From Candidatus Roizmanbacteria bacterium (GTDB lineage Bacteria; Patescibacteriota; Microgenomatia; GCA-001788215; 2-01-FULL-40-14): 14,775 nt of DNA. How positions within the stretch are numbered: position 1 is the stretch's first letter; each line of letters begins with the position of its first letter. A model generated the notes under the pieces. It did not search any database. It had not been told where the DNA came from and worked only from the letters and a program-made list of their open reading frames with translations. Positions 7,418 through 13,166 of this stretch are shown here, piece after piece. Where the stretch lies: positions 1-14,775 of the forward strand of contig JACQMD010000153.1 in assembly GCA_016203755.1 (NCBI GenBank). Reading direction: 5' to 3'. A program made the position numbers and the translations under genes.

Positions 7418-7822
7418 TTAAGAAGATTTCCGTTGAGGAATTAGCTCATCAAGGAACCGGTCAAGAGTTGCACCAAAATAAAGATACGTAAGAATCTCTT
7501 CGTGTTTTTCGAGATTTCTACGAAACTCATCCATTTCCTTCTGGTGCTCAGTAATCCATTGTTCAAACTTCTCTTTGTCAACCTCTGGGTTATAAGGGTT
7601 TGGGCTTTCCACGACAGGCACAATCCCTGTTTCTTCAAGCGCTGGTAACAATCTACCAAGCTCAACTTCAATAAAATACGCACGAGAAATATTGTCTTTC
7701 TGTATTTCCTGTATACGAGCTACTAAGGCCACATGTTCTAAGCCACGCTGTTCCTGCGGGTTTTGTGGAAGCCCTTCTTCGCCAGAAAAATAGTAATGTG
7801 AGTTTTCCGGACCTTGTGCCAA
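7418..7822 (-). CDS. Unknown protein, short paralog of the gene at 2036-2884
   Basis: 134 residues from a TTG start at 7820-7822. The match to the larger paralog runs from QEQRGLEHVALVARIQEIQ through ELGRLLPALEETGIVPVVES, the EFRRNLEKHEEILTYLYFGA segment and the end LDELIPQRKSS. It carries one copy of the module that occurs twice in the paralog. The same frame is open upstream to TAA and reads HYVVATVAANLAQG (7852 downward), a segment conserved with the paralog by synonymous changes. The true start may therefore lie further upstream, without an ATG. The 3' end overlaps the regulator-like gene by 74 bp tail to tail. No family or function is recognised. Coding is supported by the paralog comparison. 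Confidence 0.6.
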   Translation of the reverse strand: MAQGPENSHYYFSGEEGLPQNPQEQRGLEHVALVARIQEIQKDNISRAYFIEVELGRLLPALEETGIVPVVESPNPYNPEVDKEKFEQWITEHQKEMDEFRRNLEKHEEILTYLYFGATLDRFLDELIPQRKSS

Positions 7823-7825
7823 ATT

Positions 7826-7866
7826 GGCTGCAACGGTGGCGACGACGTAATGCTGCCGGCCCGTGC
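7826..7866 (-). repeat. Conserved 5' block, second copy
   Basis: Counterpart of 2796-2845. It carries one base fewer in the GGGC(T/C)GG..AGC part, which shifts the upstream frame relative to the other copy. TATAAG/TATAAA-like sequence at the far end could be a -10 box for the minus-strand gene. Confidence 0.55.
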
Positions 7867-8045
7867 TTTATAAGTCTACCATATACTTACAAGACCCTGA
7901 ACTCGACGGGTACATCGGTGACACTCAAGTAGAAAAAAATAAATCAGAGTTCGCTAGGATTTTTATCGAACGACTCAAATGGTTAGCGACTGCAACCGAG
8001 GAAGAAGTTGCAGAAGCGAAATCAAAATTCACCAGTAAGCATTAA
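7863..8045 (+). CDS. Small ORF, possibly the C-terminal remnant of a gene
   Basis: 60 residues from GTG 7863. The last half, EFARIFIERLKWLATATEEE and then VAEAKSKF, has the composition of a genuine amphipathic helix. The first half, YLQDPELDGYIGDTQVE, also looks protein-like. An in-frame TAA lies just upstream, no Shine-Dalgarno precedes the GTG, and the start falls inside the 5' block of the opposite-strand gene. The natural 5' end may therefore have been replaced by rearrangement. The family is not recognised. Confidence 0.35.
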   Translation: MLYKSTIYLQDPELDGYIGDTQVEKNKSEFARIFIERLKWLATATEEEVAEAKSKFTSKH

Positions 8046-8085
8046 CGTTTTACTCAATGTGATACCATGACAAAACAATCACCAA

Positions 8086-8185
8086 TGTCAGTTTGCACGA
8101 AATGTTTAACAAAAGTTGAGCCTGGCTCTGCAAAATTTTTCATGCTCAAGCTCGAAAAATGTTAATCTTTTTATGCAAACTGACA
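8086..8185 (-). repeat. 100-bp palindromic element, copy E
   Basis: Same orientation as B and D, with one base different from D (CCTGGCTC for CCTGACTC). The flanks are ACCAA on the left and GGCAC on the right, with no direct repeat. It lies immediately upstream of the RiPP-precursor-like frame. Confidence 0.9.
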
Positions 8186-8217
8186 GGCACGCTACTCTTC
8201 AAAAGACGGAAAATGCT

Positions 8218-8364
8218 ATGCCTGGAGCGTAGATCGAAGAACCCACCGAGAAACATCCCTTTGTTGCACCCAAGTTGACGTTTATCGAACCCAAGCTGGT
8301 CAGGCACGGCAGCATGGAGGACGTCACGGGACAATCAGGGTTCTTTGGGTCGTTCTCGCCGTGA
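8218..8364 (+). pseudogene. RiPP-precursor-like peptide with in-frame TAG
   Basis: From ATG 8218 the frame reads MPGA, then TAG (8230-8232), then 43 further codons to TGA 8362. The second part reads IEEPTEKHPFVAPKLTFIEP, continuing KLVRHGSMEDVTGQSGFFGS and FSP. The pattern (Phe)xxPKLxxxG...VTxG followed by a short Gly/Ser/Phe tail is like leader-core precursors of ribosomally made, modified peptides, including lasso-type leaders. The Gly/Phe-rich tail lacks an Asp/Glu at the ring-closing position, so it is not a canonical lasso core. The same frame is open back to element E (…QKTENAMPGA), suggesting the natural 5' end is broken or that TAG is a nonsense mutation. No maturation genes are in the window. 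Confidence 0.5.
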
Positions 8365-8476
8365 GTTTCCATAGCGGATCTCGGTCACAGCCTAATAGCT
8401 GTACAAAAATTCTGATATATCTGATATATTTGTAATGAAGGAGAGCTTTTACCACATCTGACTTAATAAAAACAAC

Positions 8477-8923
8477 ATGAGACCTAACCCAAGCAATACC
8501 CAGAGTTTACACTTCATTCTCCGGCTTATCGGGCTTGGATGTTTAGGCGCAGGGTTTGGTTATTGGGTTCTGCCGTTGATAGTACCTTATTCACTTTCCC
8601 ATAAAGTTGAGTGGATTGTCTCGCCACTAGTACTTACTGGAGTTGGGACAGCTCTAGGAATTGTTTTCGGCATCAGGTTAGATTGGATAACAGCCTTTGT
8701 ATATCTTGGAGGGTTCGCTGGGGCCACAGTAGGCCGACTCATTCCACCAATTACTTCTTCTGTTGCTGCTTATCTGTGGTATGAACTCTTGCAATTTAGA
8801 TGGCCTTTGGATACCTTCGTGTTTATGGACATTGTCGATATTTTGACCTGGGTTTTACTAAGCCTAATGGGAGCCTTTGTTAGCTGGTTTGTTGCCAGGC
8901 ATTTTCTCCATAGGCATAGTTGA
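8477..8923 (+). CDS. Four-helix membrane protein, unknown
   Basis: 148 residues. Hydrophobic segments fall at about 12-34, 44-66, 70-92 and 112-138, consistent with four membrane helices. There is a short positive N-terminus and a basic C-terminus (ARHFLHRHS). No family is recognised. ATG 8477 has no adjacent Shine-Dalgarno; a GAAGGAGAG at about 8437 is too far away. AT-rich tandem TCTGATATA repeats lie about 60 bp upstream and may be part of a promoter. It is the only intact gene between elements E and G. Its codon use and continuous hydrophobic pattern support a real gene. Confidence 0.6.
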   Translation: MRPNPSNTQSLHFILRLIGLGCLGAGFGYWVLPLIVPYSLSHKVEWIVSPLVLTGVGTALGIVFGIRLDWITAFVYLGGFAGATVGRLIPPITSSVAAYLWYELLQFRWPLDTFVFMDIVDILTWVLLSLMGAFVSWFVARHFLHRHS

Positions 8924-8984
8924 AACCATCCTTCAGCACTTCGGCTACTAGCTAACTCATTAATGAGCAAAGGGGAGAGCTGTC

Positions 8985-9021
8985 ATGAGAAGGTCCATTT
9001 CCATCTTGGTAGTGCTGACCA
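8985..9021 (+). pseudogene. Start of a secreted-protein gene cut by element G
   Basis: AGGGGAGAG (8971-8979) is correctly spaced before ATG 8985. The frame reads MRRSISILVVLT, the beginning of a signal peptide. At the next codon element G begins, and its first bases create ATG TAA. The rest of the gene is not seen on the other side of G. Confidence 0.5.
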
Positions 9022-9112
9022 TGTAAGGAAACACTTTAATTTCGTATCAAAATTTGCACTTTTCGAGTTGAAACATGCAAATTTTAGGCCATTATTTCAG
9101 TGTTTCCTTACA
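9022..9112. repeat. 91-bp palindromic element G, third sequence type
   Basis: The ends TGTAAGGAAACACT and AGTGTTTCCTTACA are a perfect 14-bp inverted repeat. An inner pair CAAAATTTGCA/TGCAAATTTT forms a second arm around a short loop. Only the outermost TGTAAG is shared with F and, with one change, with A-E. The flanks GACCA and TTTAA show no duplication. G lies between a truncated signal-peptide start and a truncated IstB gene. Confidence 0.85.
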
Positions 9113-9314
9113 TTTAATCTCGTTGATTGAACAGCGGTATGAAAAAGGTTCTTTGCTCTTTACCTCAAATGAATCACTGGTTCGTTTCGATAAACTTTTT
9201 GGTGGACAAAAACGAACAGGAAAAATGATCGGGCGCATCTTTCATCACTGTCATACCATCACTATTCAGGGAGACTCGTATAGAATCAGGGATAAAATGA
9301 AGGTACTGGATTGA
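9113..9314 (+). pseudogene. IstB-like ATPase, C-terminal fragment of an IS21-type element
   Basis: About 66 codons read LIEQRYEKGSLLFTSNESLV, then RFDKLFGG, and near the end IFHHCHTITIQGDSYRIRDK. This is the recognisable C-terminus of the IS21 helper ATPase IstB (compare RYERGSTIITSN..F, LLHHS..I.I.GESYRLR). The Walker A and B parts and the partner transposase IstA are absent. The 5' side is replaced by element G. This is a dead remnant. Confidence 0.75.
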
Positions 9315-9337
9315 CAAAAATGATACTCTTTTAATGA

Positions 9338-10603
9338 TTATCTTTTCAGTTGTAATGCCATATGGAGTCGTTGAAGTGCTAATAAATACGAAGCAGTGCG
9401 AAGCGGAATATTTTTTTCGTGACTTATATTCCAAACTTGACCAAACGCTTCTTTCATTTTTTTCTCGAGTTTTTCAAGGACTTCTTGTTCTTCCCAGTAA
9501 TATCCCATTCTTCCCTGAACCCATTCAAAATAGGAGACGGTGACGCCGCCGGCATTGGCGAGGATGTCAGGAATTATGGTTACTCCTTTTTTTATTAACA
9601 TTTCATCTGCCTCTTTCGTTATTGGGCCATTTGCCATTTCGAGAATGATTGGTGCTTTTATATTGTTTGCATTGTTTTCATGTATGACGTTTTCAAGCGC
9701 AGCAGGAACGACAATATCTACGGGGAGTTCGAGAAGTTCTTCATTGGCAATCTTTCTTCCAAACCGGATATCACAAACTCCTCCGACACAGTAACAACCG
9801 GCAAGATATCCTTTTCCTTTTTTACACGAGAGGATTTGTTCAATGTCAAATCCCTCCGTTTGAGAAGTTGCTATTGCGCCTTTGCTGTCAGAAAGCGCCA
9901 TAATACGAAATCCCATGTTCGAGACAGTTTGTGCAAAATAATGCCCGACATTTCCAAATCCTTGTACCGCTACGGTGAGGTCTTGAGGTTTTTTACCTAT
10001 TTTTCCAGCATACTCACGAAGTACGATTGCCCCGCCGACCCCAGTTGCCTGTTCGCGTCCGAGAGATCCGCCCAGTGCGACAGGCTTCCCGGTAAATGTA
10101 GCAGGAGCGTGGGATCCAAGCATTTTTTCATATTCATCCAGCATCCACGCCATAATTTGGGGATTCGTATTGACATCAGGAGCAGGGATATCGCGGTCCT
10201 GTCCAAGATTATCAAAAAATTCACGGACAAACGTGCGAGAGAGTTCTTCCAGTTCTTTTTCTGACAGTTCCTTCGGGTCAACGGCAATACCACCTTTTGC
10301 TCCGCCAAAGGGAAGTCCGAGAAGCGCGCATTTCAGTGTCATGAGATACGCAAGCGTTTGAAATTCATTCAGGTCAACGGTCGGGTGAAACCGAAGACCA
10401 CCTTTGAATGGTCCCAGCCAATCATTGTGTTGCACACGGTACGCTTCGTATGGTTTTTGGGAAATGAGTAGTTTCTTATGGAGGATTTGTTTGGGTATAT
10501 CCAATGCAGCAAGTAATTGATGACCATCTGCAATATGTTGTACTGCTTTCTCAAGATGAGATTGAATGAGCGGAGCAACGTTCATAGGAAGAAAGGCTAT
10601 CAT
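9338..10603 (-). CDS. gdhA: Glutamate (Glu/Leu/Phe/Val family) dehydrogenase
   Basis: Cytoplasmic enzyme interconverting glutamate and 2-oxoglutarate plus ammonia with NAD(P). 421 residues, the normal size of the hexameric bacterial type. Visible motifs are PFKGGLRFHP (65-74), the active-site GGAKGG with Lys103, PAPDVNT with Asp143, the Rossmann loop GFGNVG (215-220), PAALEN and NAGGVT near the end. An unusual segment C260...C270-Y-C272....C277 sits in the nucleotide-binding domain. The start could instead be the second Met at 10583-10585, which aligns better with relatives; neither has a Shine-Dalgarno. It follows the membrane protein gene by 15 bp on the same strand and probably shares its transcript. 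Confidence 0.93.
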   Translation of the reverse strand: MIAFLPMNVAPLIQSHLEKAVQHIADGHQLLAALDIPKQILHKKLLISQKPYEAYRVQHNDWLGPFKGGLRFHPTVDLNEFQTLAYLMTLKCALLGLPFGGAKGGIAVDPKELSEKELEELSRTFVREFFDNLGQDRDIPAPDVNTNPQIMAWMLDEYEKMLGSHAPATFTGKPVALGGSLGREQATGVGGAIVLREYAGKIGKKPQDLTVAVQGFGNVGHYFAQTVSNMGFRIMALSDSKGAIATSQTEGFDIEQILSCKKGKGYLAGCYCVGGVCDIRFGRKIANEELLELPVDIVVPAALENVIHENNANNIKAPIILEMANGPITKEADEMLIKKGVTIIPDILANAGGVTVSYFEWVQGRMGYYWEEQEVLEKLEKKMKEAFGQVWNISHEKNIPLRTASYLLALQRLHMALQLKR

Positions 10604-10618
10604 ACCTTATATGATAAG

Positions 10619-11326
10619 TCAATTCGGCATAGATACAGCGGTGGGAGGTCGGTTTGGTATTGAAGATGATTGAGTGGTAATTGTTGAGGTAGTTTGTACA
10701 GTTTTCTTTCGAAGTGAATACCAGAGTGCAATACGGAGAAGAAGAACAAAGACTGAAAACACAAAGAGTATCAGACTGAGTGGCGGGAGAACCGGTTGAA
10801 ACCGTATCAACCAGTTTTTCCAGGCCGGGCCAGCTAGAATAAACATATGAATCATAACAAGAAGAATGCCTGCGTATCCGACGCGCAGGAGTTGTCTCCA
10901 GAGTATTCCGCCTATTTTTCTCGGGATGCCGAAGTTTGACACGATAAACATCATAGTAAAAATAAGAACAGCAGAACTTGAGGCAATAAAAGGTAATGGA
11001 TTATCAAAAATAAAATCAGGAAATACATAAATCGGTTTGAGAAAAAATGCCGAGATAGTTCCATGGAGAAGGGCCATGACAAAACCTACCACTCCCAGTT
11101 CTTTCCGCCACGCGAGTTTGCTTGCGCCTATTTTCCAAAAGTAGGACATACCGCTCAATGCATGGGACATATTGATCAGGAAAAGACCGGCAAAAGCAAT
11201 CGCATGATTGAAGAGAAATAAATCAATATGATTCGTCTGGATAATAATATAGCCGCTCGCAAGAAGCAACAGGATTACTCCCCACAAACTTGATAGTACC
11301 CACAATCGCAGTGTACGCCAGGACAT
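10619..11326 (-). CDS. Ferric-reductase-like transmembrane protein
   Basis: 235 residues with about six membrane helices (near 10-30, 38-60, 75-95, 112-132, 146-166 and 180-202). His41, His55, His88 and His160 lie in helices, as haem-ligating residues do in the ferric-reductase-like (MsrQ/YedZ/NOX-type) haem b domain. The RKELG...LLHG segment is typical of that group. There is no FAD/NAD domain, so it would need a partner for electron transfer. The C-terminal tail is Thr/Ser-rich and cytoplasmic or periplasmic. It sits 48 bp downstream of the DsbA-like gene and 15 bp upstream of gdhA, all on the same strand. The pairing with a thiol oxidoreductase suggests an envelope redox role, by inference. 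The family is fairly sure, the substrate is not known. Confidence 0.7.
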   Translation of the reverse strand: MSWRTLRLWVLSSLWGVILLLLASGYIIIQTNHIDLFLFNHAIAFAGLFLINMSHALSGMSYFWKIGASKLAWRKELGVVGFVMALLHGTISAFFLKPIYVFPDFIFDNPLPFIASSSAVLIFTMMFIVSNFGIPRKIGGILWRQLLRVGYAGILLVMIHMFILAGPAWKNWLIRFQPVLPPLSLILFVFSVFVLLLRIALWYSLRKKTVQTTSTITTQSSSIPNRPPTAVSMPN

Positions 11327-11374
11327 ATGATGGTGAGTATAACAAAGATACGAAACGGAGAAAAGATGAGTCTT

Positions 11375-12100
11375 TTACTGACTTTCATTCACGAGTTGTA
11401 CAAAGTGGTCGTAACTTTTCGGTTGTATCGGTTTGCCGTTGAGGAAAAACGATGGAGTCGAGTTAATTTGAGCACGCATTCCGGATGAATAATCATTGTT
11501 TACCTGTTGTTTAACTTCATCAGATTCCATATCGGCGGTAAACTGCTCAGTCTTGAGTGATAGTTTTCCTGCGTATTGAGTGAATAGTTCTTTTGCGTTG
11601 GTGCTTTCAGACCAATTTTCCTGATTATCAAACAACAGATCGTGCATTTCCCAGAACTTTCCTTGTTTTCCGGCAGCCTCAGCGGCGCGTGCCGCCGCCT
11701 CAGCGTTTTTATGCTGTTGCAAGGGGAAGTGGCGATGGACAAAGGTGAGTTGATCACCGTGTTCGTCGAGAAGTCTTTTGACAATAGGATGGTATGTTTT
11801 ACAGGCCGGGCATTGGAAGTCACTATATTCTACTACTAGTTTCGCGCTTTCTGATGCTCCTTTTGTCCAGTCATCTGGGGAGACTGTGGTTAACATCGGA
11901 GTAACGTTCGTGGCCGGTGCTGAAGCTGCCCGCTTGAGGAAAAAAAATCCGGCAATAATAAGAATTGTTCCCAATATCCACAACACAAGTTTTTGCATTG
12001 ACTTGGTTCGTTCGTGTTGGCTTCGCTCTTTTTCTTTTTGTTCTTTTTTAAGAGCGCGTCGTTCTTTCTTGGTCAGTTTTTCTTGCGTGTCTTCTTCCAT
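11375..12100 (-). CDS. DsbA-like thiol-disulfide oxidoreductase, membrane anchored
   Basis: 241 residues from ATG 12098-12100. A highly charged cytoplasmic tail (KKERRALKKEQKEKER) precedes a single membrane helix (about 38-56). The outer thioredoxin domain has VEYSDFQCPACKTYHP with the CPAC active site (Cys97, Cys100). It also has the RHFPL strand, the AEAAARAAEAAG helix and the STPSFFLNGKP cis-Pro loop. Together these place it in the DsbA/DSBA-like 'thioredoxin_4' group that oxidises secreted proteins. A longer frame reaches 12238, but the promoter at 12125-12153 lies inside that extension, so 12100 is preferred. It is the first gene of a likely three-gene operon with the ferric-reductase-like protein and gdhA. 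Confidence 0.88.
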   Translation of the reverse strand: MEEDTQEKLTKKERRALKKEQKEKERSQHERTKSMQKLVLWILGTILIIAGFFFLKRAASAPATNVTPMLTTVSPDDWTKGASESAKLVVEYSDFQCPACKTYHPIVKRLLDEHGDQLTFVHRHFPLQQHKNAEAAARAAEAAGKQGKFWEMHDLLFDNQENWSESTNAKELFTQYAGKLSLKTEQFTADMESDEVKQQVNNDYSSGMRAQINSTPSFFLNGKPIQPKSYDHFVQLVNESQ

Positions 12101-12124
12101 AAGTGAGATTATATAATACTTCAT

Positions 12125-12153
12125 ATTATACGGAAGGAATGGAAGGTTGACAA
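12125..12153 (-). promoter_or_regulatory. Promoter of the DsbA-like operon
   Basis: On the minus strand TTGTCA (12148-12153) and TATAAT (12125-12130) have a 17-bp spacer. The transcription start should be near 12118, leaving a leader of under 20 nt before ATG 12100. It fits the short or absent leaders of this window. Confidence 0.75.
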
Positions 12154-12183
12154 GGGGAGTATCAGAGTAACATTGATACGGTG

Positions 12184-12189
12184 TATAAT
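12184..12189 (+). promoter_or_regulatory. -10 box of the transglycosylase gene, leaderless start
   Basis: TATAAT lies 8 bp before ATG 12198, so transcription would begin within a base or two of the start codon. No Shine-Dalgarno is present, and no clear -35 is seen. It forms a divergent pair with the promoter at 12125-12153. Confidence 0.55.
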
Positions 12190-12197
12190 CACCACAC

Positions 12198-12737
12198 ATG
12201 TATTTTGTTGGGATGATTGTTTCCGGAGGAGCAATCATTACAAGTTTATTGCTACTTAATGCTGCCTATAGGACGCCTGTTGCGGAAGGAGAAATCCTTT
12301 CGGCAGTCATTGCAGTGATTACTCCAACGTCAACAGTTACTCCGACACCTACCAGTACACCAACTCCAACCAATACGCCAACGCCCGCTCCTTCATTTAC
12401 CCCGACTCCAACCTTGCCTCCGACCCCGACGCCTGTTCCCGTTTCCGCAACAGAGATTGATGGGTGGTTTGAACGGTATAGCCGGGAAAATAACGTGGAG
12501 ATTGCAACGCTTCGAAAAATTGCCGTCTGCGAATCCGGGTACAATACCAATTCAAAAAGCAAACACGGCTATAGCGGCATGTTTCAGTTTTCAGAAAGCG
12601 CGTGGCGAACAACTCGTACCAATATGGGGGCCGATTCAAATCCCGATCTTCGTTTCAATCCCGAAGAATCAATCAAAACCGCTGCATGGAAAATTGCGCA
12701 TCAGGGTACCGCCGCCTGGCCGGCGTGCGGGAGGTAA
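12198..12737 (+). CDS. Secreted lytic transglycosylase-like protein
   Basis: 179 residues. An N-terminal hydrophobic segment (about 4-24) serves as signal or anchor. A Thr-Pro repeat linker follows (about 42-81), encoded by degenerate ACN-CCN repeats. The catalytic domain starts near 85. IAVCESGYN gives the catalytic Glu112, and GYSGMFQFSESAW is the GxxGxxQF motif of SLT/resuscitation-factor-like glycan-cleaving domains. Cys111 and Cys177 could form a disulfide, which would link it to the divergent DsbA-like gene (inference). The domain is short, of the minimal kind common in Patescibacteria and Actinobacteria. Role: cleavage or remodelling of peptidoglycan outside the membrane. Confidence 0.8.
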   Translation: MYFVGMIVSGGAIITSLLLLNAAYRTPVAEGEILSAVIAVITPTSTVTPTPTSTPTPTNTPTPAPSFTPTPTLPPTPTPVPVSATEIDGWFERYSRENNVEIATLRKIAVCESGYNTNSKSKHGYSGMFQFSESAWRTTRTNMGADSNPDLRFNPEESIKTAAWKIAHQGTAAWPACGR

Positions 12738-12740
12738 TTG

Positions 12741-13166
12741 TTATAATTCAAAGTAAATCTTTCCGGTATTGAGAGCTTTCAAATAACATGTAACAGGCGG
12801 AAATAAAGGAGTAGGTAGCTTATGTAAGCTAAACCAATCTACAACTTCGATTCTATCTGTTTCTTTCGGCTGTATTGTTGGGATGCCTGAACGTATCTTT
12901 GCAGTAAATCCGATGTCCAGATAGTGTTTGTCTTCTATGACGTAATTAATACAACAAAGAAACTGTAGCATCTCGATCCGGATACCCAATTCTTCATATG
13001 CTTCACGTTTTGCCGTATCGCTCGGCCTTTCTCCAAATTCCACATGACCTCCTGCCGAACCCCACATGCCAGCTCCATGTGAACCTTTCCGTTTGGCAAG
13101 GAGAATCTTATTATGCTGAATAATTACTACTCCAGCTCCGACTTGTGGTCTTTTTATTACTATCAT
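12741..13166 (-). CDS. NUDIX hydrolase
   Basis: 141 residues from ATG 13164-13166. The NUDIX box is complete: G40-x5-E46-x7-REAYEELGI (54-62), preceded by MWGSAGGH. This binds Mg2+ and hydrolyses a nucleoside diphosphate linked to some group X; WG.xGGHVE is common in MutT/dGTP-type members. The chosen start overlaps the upstream hydrolase stop by 4 nt (ATGA), a sign of translational coupling. A longer start at 13181 is possible. It converges on the transglycosylase gene with 3 bp between stops and no visible terminator. The substrate cannot be told from sequence. Confidence 0.88.
   Translation of the reverse strand: MIVIKRPQVGAGVVIIQHNKILLAKRKGSHGAGMWGSAGGHVEFGERPSDTAKREAYEELGIRIEMLQFLCCINYVIEDKHYLDIGFTAKIRSGIPTIQPKETDRIEVVDWFSLHKLPTPLFPPVTCYLKALNTGKIYFEL

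Larger units (their letters stand above)
5949..7491 (+). pseudogene. Regulator-like HTH gene split by elements D and F
   Basis: The N-terminal part (GTG 5949 to 6247, about 99 codons) reads PLDWIDHRVISNALKSLDDL...LRKLLLEAIESLRP...WHHYVIITERFING. It then runs into element D. The C-terminal part resumes at YSIGVIARLMGRSRNDIS, continuing VHLSTGKVKLRELLHRYD, and stays open to 7491. Joining 6247 to 6471 gives RFINGYSIGVIARLMGRS in one frame. This is a typical sigma-region-4-like helix-turn-helix, and the restored protein is about 439 residues. Removing only the exact D and F units also keeps the frame, with 11 extra codons. The ATG at 6415 lies inside F and is not a natural start. The C-terminal 250 residues are not recognised. 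The last 25 residues overlap the antisense gene at 7418, so the natural 3' end may be lost as well. As it stands no full-length product can be made. Confidence 0.7.

Noticed and set aside
1828..8185. The 100-bp palindromes as integron attC sites of a cassette array
   Set aside because: attC sites start RYYYAAC and end GTTRRRY in that order. Here the order and bases are reversed (GTTTGCA...TGCAAAC), copies lie in both orientations, the length is constant, and no integrase gene is present.
1828..8185. The repeats as a CRISPR array
   Set aside because: Repeats are 100 bp, in mixed orientation and about 1-2 kb apart, with genes between them and no cas genes.
8146..8334. Minus-strand ORF opposite the RiPP-like frame
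   Set aside because: Half of it is element E read through, and the rest is antisense to a better-supported frame.
8218..8364. Canonical lasso peptide
   Set aside because: The leader pattern is suggestive, but the tail has no Asp/Glu at position 7-9 to close the ring and no cyclase or protease gene is nearby.
12101..12238. N-terminal extension of the DsbA-like protein to 12238
   Set aside because: It would include a TTGTCA-17-TATAAT promoter for the gene itself, and the shorter start gives the usual charged tail plus one helix.
12328..12440. Low-complexity ACN-CCN repeat as a DNA repeat element
   Set aside because: It encodes the Thr-Pro linker of the transglycosylase in frame and is explained by the protein.
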